Source of the DNA: Ceratodon purpureus
Taxonomy: Eukaryota > Streptophyta > Bryopsida > Pseudoditrichales > Ditrichaceae
DNA length: 64,000 nt
Direction of reading: 5' to 3'
NCBI GenBank assembly: GCA_014871385.1
Contig: CM026426.1
Span: 106,684,030-106,748,029, forward strand
The notes below the pieces were generated by a model. It worked only from the letters and a program-made list of their open reading frames with translations, made no database searches and had not been told where the DNA came from. This document shows positions 58,110-64,000 of the stretch, one piece after another (within the stretch, counting starts at the first letter, position 1; every line of letters starts with the position of its first letter). A program made the translations under genes and the position numbers.

Positions 58110-58192
58110 CCTTCACCCTAAACCCTTAACCCTGGACCTAAGACCCTAAACCCTTAACCCTGAACCCTATACCCTAAACCCTGAACCCTGAT
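58110..58192. repeat. Degenerate interstitial telomere-type repeats
   Basis: Loose copies of CCCTAAA and CCCTGAA (CCTAAACCCTTAACCCTGG, then CCTATACCCTAAACCCTGA). An old interstitial telomeric tract. Confidence 0.7.
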
Positions 58193-58707
58193 AGAGGAAG
58201 AAAAGTTCGCGGCCAAAAGTCAACACTCTGTCTGGCGCTATAGGGACTTCCAACCCATCCCATTTGATTTAATGCACCAATTATTTCGCATCTGCATCTA
58301 TCTAAAGGGCCGAGAAGTATGGAAAGTGGTAATTCCCGCGCATTCTCACACCCCGAAATGTGGAGGGACGAATGGTCATGCATGATTCCCGCCTATTTTC
58401 AGAACTCAAGCGGCATGAAAACGGTCACACGTTAGAGAATGACCTCTGGAATTGTCCCCGCTTGAAGTCTTTTCTCTACTCACTTGCTTCTCTCGCTTGT
58501 AGGAGCTCTCGGCGCCCACTTGGAGGTGGTTGTTTTCTGGGCGGAAGCTGTATTGCGCCGTTTCTCTTGTACGTCTTCTCTTTAGTTCTCTCCGATCATC
58601 AGTACACTTCGTTGATTTCTGCTTGTTGTATGCTTTCCTTTGATTCAAGTCATGGTGTATTTGCAGTGTCTCTCTTTACTTCTTCCAGACGTTTTAGAGC
58701 GGACACC

Positions 58708-58944
58708 GTAAGCGTACTCTGAGTCTGCGACTCAGAATTCCGAAGATGGAAGCACCTATTAAAGCGCCGCTTTTTGCGGACTGCAGTTTAGCTCGACTCA
58801 AGCTAAACTCATGCTTCCCATAGTCTAGGAACAGTTTAGCTCGACTCGAGCTAAACTGCGCCTGGGATAAGTTCTCAAATTTAGAGATTGGTTCCCTTTA
58901 AGGAGTATAATATGCTCTCACAATATTTTGTCTGTTGCATTTCA
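58708..58944 (+). promoter_or_regulatory. Leader intron with two palindromes
   Basis: Bounded by ACC|GTAAGCG and TTGCATTTCAG|GT. Palindromes at 58785-58809 and 58834-58856, 49 bases apart, close to the 53-bp period of the array at 51.7-52.4 kb. Confidence 0.45.
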
Positions 58945-58950
58945 GGTACA

Positions 58951-61788
58951 ATGGACTATGTCTCAGATGATGAGGTACCCGTTGAAGTGCCCGTAAACCG
59001 AGACCTTCTAGACTTCGTGGTTGTACCCTCAAGACAATGGCAGAACAAGACTGTAACAATATATAGTGACGACAATATCCCGTTAGCAGAGGGTTTGATC
59101 CGGAACCCACGGTCCAGCTTGGTATCTGACACGGTTGGTCCCCTTGGTGATTCCGTTGTCGTCGTCCAGGTATCACGTTCTTTGGTCGAAGAAGAGTCAG
59201 AGGATGATTGGAGGTACTCCTTCAAAACGTGGCCTATCAGCCACGTCTATCTGGATGGAGTTAGCCTAGAGCACCATAGTCAACGTGATGTGTATACCTG
59301 TTGGGTTGCAGAGCGTAACCGATCCCTGGGAGATCGTACCCGATCGTATGATAACTCCTCTAGGAATACTCCCCCACCTATATCACGTCACGCTGAGTTT
59401 CTGATGACCCAGCCATCTATCAACTCTGTAGCGGCAAACACGTGCTGCGCTCACCTATGCGTCCAACACTATCCCAGAGATAAAATCTCTAGTCTACGGT
59501 CGCGTATGTACGACAAGACCACAGTGCAGTTCCGTAACCACATAAAACTCGACGTGCATAGACAGATCCATAAGAATTCAGCGGGGAGGAGTGTGGTGAC
59601 TCTGGAGGGCATAGATGTTTGCCCCTTCGCCTGGATGAAGATTATAGGAGTGAGCTCCAGTACATTCTATAGAAATGCCCAGTATGCTGCTGCTGGTTTC
59701 GAGGCTCAATTTCACGGTAATACTGGTTTACGTAAACCTCAAAATCACACAGTCGTAGCAACTGCCGTCCTAGGGGCCATCCTTGACAGGCATGCCGACC
59801 ACATGCCCCACAAGAGTCGTGTTCTGCCTTCAGGGGAGACAGTTGTAGCTAAAGTTTTGCCTTCCAGTTTCAAATGGAAGGAACAGATTCCCATCCTCGA
59901 TGAGCATTTAGCGGACTGCGGATTGCCTCCTATGTCCGCTTCTAACTTGAGCAAGATCAGGAGGCTTAGCTATCCAGAATATTACGCCAAACGGGCAGGA
60001 GACAACTTCGCTCGTTGCTCAAAATGTGATGAGTTCCAGTCCCAGAAGAAGTTGACGGTTACGGGATCTCAGGCGTCCCTGTTGTGGTCTAAGAAAATGA
60101 GGCTGCACAATGACTCTGCAATGGCGCATAGGGACTTGTACTACCTAAATCGATTCAGGTCGAAGGCTACTCCGCATGAAGTTCTTACTATTATGCATGA
60201 CAAGATGGACCATTCGAAGACGGCGTCGCCGGCGTTATCGCACAAGGTCAAACACTTAGACGGTCTCATGAAGCTTCCTCTCGCAGTGACGGGAATGCTT
60301 GCTCATGGGCATGTGGACCAACGTTACGCCCATTATGGCCTTGACATTTACTCACACAAAGCTAATTACACGGTTGGATCGTTTGCGAAGCTCCTTCGGG
60401 ACCTTGAGTCACCCCCCAAATCCACCTCTAGGGAACTCTTTCAAGAGAATCCTTCCCACCCATTGTATGCTGCGCTTTTGCATGGTTCAGAGATGTGTTT
60501 GGATCCTCTTGGCCCTCCTCCTGAGGTTCCTGTTGCTGCTAAACCGTTGCCTCCCATTCTTAACGTCCAAATGGATAACGCTGTCAGTGATAACAAGAAT
60601 AGATTTGTATTTTCATTCTGGTCCCTATTAGTCGCAAAGCGGGTGTTTCGCGAAGTGTACGTGAATTTCATGCTGGTCGGCCATACTCATGACGATATTG
60701 ATGCCCTTTACGGGCGATGGAGCATGGCTTTGCGGAGGGAGGACTTTCCCACAGTACCTCTCCTCATGAAGTCCTTCATGAAACATGAAGCAGTACCAAC
60801 AATTCCGCATCTTATTCAGGAGGTCCCAGATTTCAAGAAATTCATCGCGGAGTGGATGCTTGATGGCGACGATACGTTAATGGGTCACACTAAAGCTCAT
60901 CAGTTCAAATTCTATGTAGATTCTTCAGGATGCCCAGTCATGAAGTATAAAATCTTCTGTCACGACGACGACTGGTTGCCAAAAGGAGATGGTTGTGGCA
61001 TCAAGTTGTGGAAGGAGGATTCAGAAGGTCGATCTTTATGGCCCCGTGGTGTTCCTGGTGCCGTCGCGCCTCGCGAGATGCGGCACCTGCCTGATGTGAT
61101 TAAGGGCTTGTCGGGTTTTGTAGATCATGGGGAGAGGTTATCTTCGGATTCAGTGGAGTCCAGAAGAATCTATGAGCCACTCTCATACTATTGGAACGAT
61201 GTTAAAGAGGCTCTTTCCATCCCCTTTGATGCTGTCCCCGCCTTGGAGCATGGTTTTTGGCCATCCACGCGGCTCGCTCACTCCGTCGAAGACGAGTTTC
61301 AGGATGATGGAACTTTGCGCGAGGAGTTCGCAGAGGATGATCACTTTGTTGGTCACAAACGAGATCGCCCAGGACCGTCGTTCCGTGTTGCGCGAGACCT
61401 TTTTGCAGGGTACTTCTTGGCGCTTCGACCCTGCGATGAAGACAATCGTCCTTTTTGGCTTGCGCGGGCCTTGACTGACCCTAATTCGAACCTCGACCTC
61501 TTGAACACGCTCCAAGTAGAGTTCTACCGCCCAATTTTCCGAGATGAAAATGTTTTGAAATTTTATACCGGCTGGGATGTGGATGGGAGACTTCGTTGGA
61601 CAGTTGAGAAGGATGTACCCGAGTCGTGGCAGAGTACTGATGCAGTCATAACAGCTTGGAAATCCAAAGTTAAAAAAAATGTCAACGAGCGGGGCGTTGG
61701 CAAGGATCCAACGCTGAAGATCCCGCTGGAACAACTGGACATTATAAAGGCCTCCTTGGAGAGATTTGTGTCTCCGGATTTTGAATAA
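58951..61788 (+). CDS. DUF7869-like, transposase/integrase-like protein, 945 residues, whole
   Basis: One exon from ATG at 58951 to TAA at 61788. The start is chosen because GCATTTCAG|GTACAATGG at 58945 is a good acceptor: a leader exon ending near 58707 (ACC|GTAAGC) would be joined over a 237-nt intron that holds two palindromes. The N-terminal 230 residues are unique. A Cys pair region follows (FARCSKCDEFQSQKK, about residue 355), then the conserved core: VLTIMHDKMDHSKTASP, LNVQMDNAVSDNKNRFVF and FMLVGHTHDDIDALYGRWS. This D...DN..DNKN...GHTHDDID pattern is DUF7869 as I know it, and is often compared with RNase H-fold DDE enzymes. That function is inference. The C-terminal 200 residues resemble a chromodomain-like or SH3-like tail (FLALRPCDEDNRPFWLARAL). 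No stops or shifts. Confidence 0.7.
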   Translation: MDYVSDDEVPVEVPVNRDLLDFVVVPSRQWQNKTVTIYSDDNIPLAEGLIRNPRSSLVSDTVGPLGDSVVVVQVSRSLVEEESEDDWRYSFKTWPISHVYLDGVSLEHHSQRDVYTCWVAERNRSLGDRTRSYDNSSRNTPPPISRHAEFLMTQPSINSVAANTCCAHLCVQHYPRDKISSLRSRMYDKTTVQFRNHIKLDVHRQIHKNSAGRSVVTLEGIDVCPFAWMKIIGVSSSTFYRNAQYAAAGFEAQFHGNTGLRKPQNHTVVATAVLGAILDRHADHMPHKSRVLPSGETVVAKVLPSSFKWKEQIPILDEHLADCGLPPMSASNLSKIRRLSYPEYYAKRAGDNFARCSKCDEFQSQKKLTVTGSQASLLWSKKMRLHNDSAMAHRDLYYLNRFRSKATPHEVLTIMHDKMDHSKTASPALSHKVKHLDGLMKLPLAVTGMLAHGHVDQRYAHYGLDIYSHKANYTVGSFAKLLRDLESPPKSTSRELFQENPSHPLYAALLHGSEMCLDPLGPPPEVPVAAKPLPPILNVQMDNAVSDNKNRFVFSFWSLLVAKRVFREVYVNFMLVGHTHDDIDALYGRWSMALRREDFPTVPLLMKSFMKHEAVPTIPHLIQEVPDFKKFIAEWMLDGDDTLMGHTKAHQFKFYVDSSGCPVMKYKIFCHDDDWLPKGDGCGIKLWKEDSEGRSLWPRGVPGAVAPREMRHLPDVIKGLSGFVDHGERLSSDSVESRRIYEPLSYYWNDVKEALSIPFDAVPALEHGFWPSTRLAHSVEDEFQDDGTLREEFAEDDHFVGHKRDRPGPSFRVARDLFAGYFLALRPCDEDNRPFWLARALTDPNSNLDLLNTLQVEFYRPIFRDENVLKFYTGWDVDGRLRWTVEKDVPESWQSTDAVITAWKSKVKKNVNERGVGKDPTLKIPLEQLDIIKASLERFVSPDFE

Positions 61789-61794
61789 ACATGT

Positions 61795-62760
61795 AGCTTT
61801 GAAGTTGGTGGTCTTGAAGTTCTGAATTTAGTGAGATCGCTTATATTCGTTTGAAGACGGCTGAACTGAATTTCGTTCGTCCCTTCATCCAACATTATGT
61901 TTTCAAGACAAAGGTAGATGTTTAGCTCGAGTCGACCTAATCAGTTATAGCGTATTAGTTCTAGCGTATTTATGTTTTGAATACTAGCTAATTACATATA
62001 TTTAATTGGAGGGAACACTACTTAAGTGTTTCTGTCCATTCCTTATTTATCATGTGTACCACATTATAGACCGCAGTTTAGGTCGAGGCGACCTAAACTG
62101 CATTTGGCGTTGAAGTTCGTACTTTACGAGTGCGGGATACCAACAGGTCACCTATAGTTCTTAGTGTAGCTTTTTACTTAGTACCCTAAAGCGTTGATTC
62201 TATATCATATGTACTGCCACATAACAGCCATTTAGGTCGAGGCGACCTAAACGACATCTAGCGTTGAAGTTCCTAGTTTGGATCTCTGTAGTAGAGCCGA
62301 TAACATACATTTGTTGGCATGGGACTATTATGAAGTCCGTATGTTCTTGGATTGCATATCATACTCCGGAAACTGTAGGCAGCTATGTTAGTCGAGCAAC
62401 TTGATTGTTTGTACAGGTCTGAAAGAGCCTGTCACGGATTCAACATTTAAGGAGTGTCGACCTAATTTGTATTTCCACACAAATATATAATATAAGATTT
62501 CCCAGCATATCCGTTGTGTCCATTTCTTGTTATTTGTTTGATGTTCATTTAGGGTGGTTCGACCTACCTTGTATTTTTTCAAGTATTTCTAGTAAACCAC
62601 TACGTTCTTTCATTTCTCATTAGTACTGTGTGATCATGTCCCAAATTAATGGAAATTGCTTATAAGCTTTTCCTTGTCAAGTATGGGACCATTGTGCCCA
62701 TTTTAACTCGACCTGACCTAATGCATTATTTTGGGAGATGATAAATCTCCCAAAATAACG
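61795..62760. other. Spacer with serial decayed palindromes
   Basis: Palindromes at 61921, 62076 and 62231 are about 155 bases apart and each is followed by related sequence (GCGTTGAAGTTC occurs after both the second and the third). Three more decayed copies lie at 62440, 62541 and 62701. No gene is seen. Confidence 0.6.
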
Positions 62761-62777
62761 AATATGGTGTTCTATGT

Positions 62778-63620
62778 GACGTCATCTGTAATACAACTTA
62801 TGTTAAACAGAACGTTCGCTCACGAAGTCTACCTATCTACCTATATTCTAACCGTAATGCATGAGCATAAGTTATTTGAAGATGCTTTCAAAGTTTACGA
62901 GAGAGGTGTACGAGTATTTAAGTATCCCAGTGTTTGCCTTCCTTGGTCTACAGATGCTCAACGTCATACGAAACGCTATGTGAGGTCATCTGTAACACAA
63001 CTTATGTTAAACAGAACGCTTGCTCACGAAGTCTACCTATCTGCCTATATTCTAACCGTAATGCATGAGCATAAGTTATTTGAAGATGCTTTTAAAGTTT
63101 ACGAGTATGAGTCCCTTAGTTGCTATGGAGGGAAGAAATTAGAACGTGCATGAGATTTATCACAGATTACGGTGAAAGGGTTGAGAATCTTCAGATCTCA
63201 AGGAATGCTCCACGATATGCTGCTGGCATTTTGACGTGTTATTTACGAGATACAATTTGATGTATTGTAATACGTGATGTGATGTACTCTCACGTGTGAC
63301 GTGACGTTATGTCAACTGTGGGGATATGTAACGTGATCTACTGTCGCTTTTAATTGAGAGGTGTTTGACGGTGGCTGGTATTTGCTGAGTGGATGAAACT
63401 TCAGCTTCTCGGGTCCCGCTGACATGGTTTGAATCAATAAATTATCGAAGCGATGTAAGCTCTTAGAGCATAGAGAATTCAGATTCTGCTTACGTATTGA
63501 AGTATCCCAATGTTCGCCTTCTGTGGTCTATGTGCTAGATCAGGTGCTGGATCGCTACGGAGGGAAGAAATTAGAACGTTTACGACATTTATTTGAGCAA
63601 GCTTCGAAAGAGGTGAGAAT
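62778..63620 (+). pseudogene. Three tandem partial copies of a SYF1/XAB2 (HAT-repeat splicing factor) fragment
   Basis: Copy 1 (62778-62940) encodes YILTVMHEHKLFEDAFKVYERGVRVFKYPSV and copy 2 (62978-63111) encodes nearly the same stretch up to FEDAFKVYE. A YGGKKLERA word follows near 63125. Copy 3 (63495-63620) has LDRYGGKKLERLRHLFEQASKEV. In SYF1/XAB2, a helical-repeat component of the spliceosomal NineTeen complex, the corresponding run is FEDAFKVYERGV..FKYP..., then YGG.KLERARDLFEQA. The pieces are separated by non-coding DNA and stops, so this is a broken, locally duplicated fragment. Confidence 0.65.
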
Positions 63621-63624
63621 TATC

Positions 63625-64000
63625 ATTTCTCAAGGATTGCTTTGTGTTGTTGCACGCATGTACTTCACATGTCTATCAAACTCTGTTCTCCTAACAGATC
63701 TGTGTTATACATGCTGGTTCTAGACACTTCCCATGGAATGCCCTATTTAACGTAATACAACCGTTACTCGCATGTCATCTTAAACGTGACATACAGTATA
63801 TCCTTATTGGTGTCACGTCATTGTTAACGCGATGGAACGTGGTCGACTGTCATGCAAGACGTTCCATGAGCATGATTCAATTGCAAAATGACGTAGTTGC
63901 ACAGTAAAGTGATAAGCGTGCAGAGGAGGTGACTAAATAATTCAAGAGCTCGACATGAAAATTAGCCTCAGCGGAACTCATATTAAACCGGAAGTCTGTG
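63625..64000. other. Spacer at the right edge, nothing recognised
   Basis: Continues the decayed SYF1-like copy with ACGTGAC-type words. No convincing frame. Confidence 0.4.

Larger units (their letters stand above)
47441..62251. repeat. Dispersed copies of the same palindrome
   Basis: Outside the array, full copies lie at 47441, 48531, 48602, 50062, 50130, 58785, 58834 (AGCTCGA arms) and 61921 (mixed arms), and at 62076 and 62231 (AGGTCGA arms with AC-CT complement). Upstream in the window are 23875, 23978, 25171 and 25290. Degenerate copies are at 62440, 62541 and 62701. Where placeable, they fall in introns or spacers and never in exons. Confidence 0.85.

Overview
This window looks like nuclear DNA of a plant-lineage (green, probably streptophyte) organism. 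The coding stretches are split by short GT-AG introns, Arabidopsis-type telomere repeats (TTTAGGG) occur inside the window, and a decayed transposase copy carries many CAG-to-TAG changes, as expected from CHG cytosine methylation. The species cannot be told from the sequence. Most of the window is accessory DNA: transposons and their relics, unusual multi-exon genes, satellites and AT-rich spacer.

Layout. 0.6-3.8 kb: a three-exon minus-strand gene of an unrecognised family. 4.2-5.9 kb: a small relic gene hit by a repeat, a promoter-like repeat and a GC-rich island. 6.2-7.7 kb: a broken unrecognised coding region. 8.6-9.8 kb: a protein-kinase pseudogene. 10.5-11 kb: a short tandem repeat. 13.1-16.2 kb: a decayed copy of the SWIM-zinc-finger transposase gene found whole at 40.2-43.9 kb. 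16.8-24.1 kb: a CACTA (En/Spm)-like element with a broken ORF1-type gene, a 400-bp inverted-repeat element nested beside it, then a 591-bp CACTA MITE with a perfect 3-bp target duplication. 24.9-25.5 kb: a two-exon small gene behind a second copy of the promoter-like repeat. 25.8-27.5 kb: a retroposed element with an 11-bp target duplication.

27.5-39.2 kb holds one of the two most unusual loci, an intron-rich minus-strand gene with a ParB/Srx-like GN(H)R domain followed by a beta-class (N4/N6) DNA methyltransferase domain. One 49-nt intron is made almost entirely of telomere repeat. Its apparent upstream exons are separated from it by about 39 tandem copies of a 171-bp satellite. 46.2-51.6 kb holds a second ParB-like plus methyltransferase gene and, just downstream, an FCP1/SCP-type HAD phosphatase gene. 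Upstream of it, at 51.66-52.38 kb, lies an array of about 14 perfect or near-perfect palindromes of 21-23 bp on a 53-bp period. The same palindrome is scattered in introns and spacers of the window, in two versions whose arms have changed together.

53.9-58.2 kb is AT-rich, with a repeat family in direct and inverted copies around a small two-exon gene. 58.4-61.8 kb is a whole 945-codon gene with a DUF7869-like, DDE-like core and a leader intron carrying two palindromes. 62.8-63.6 kb has three partial tandem copies of a SYF1/XAB2 splicing-factor fragment.

In the ORF1, methyltransferase and phosphatase genes the in-frame stops are TAG or TGA and never TAA. This fits decay of methylated CAG and CGA codons rather than a changed genetic code. 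All exon joins given here are read from splice motifs and phase only.
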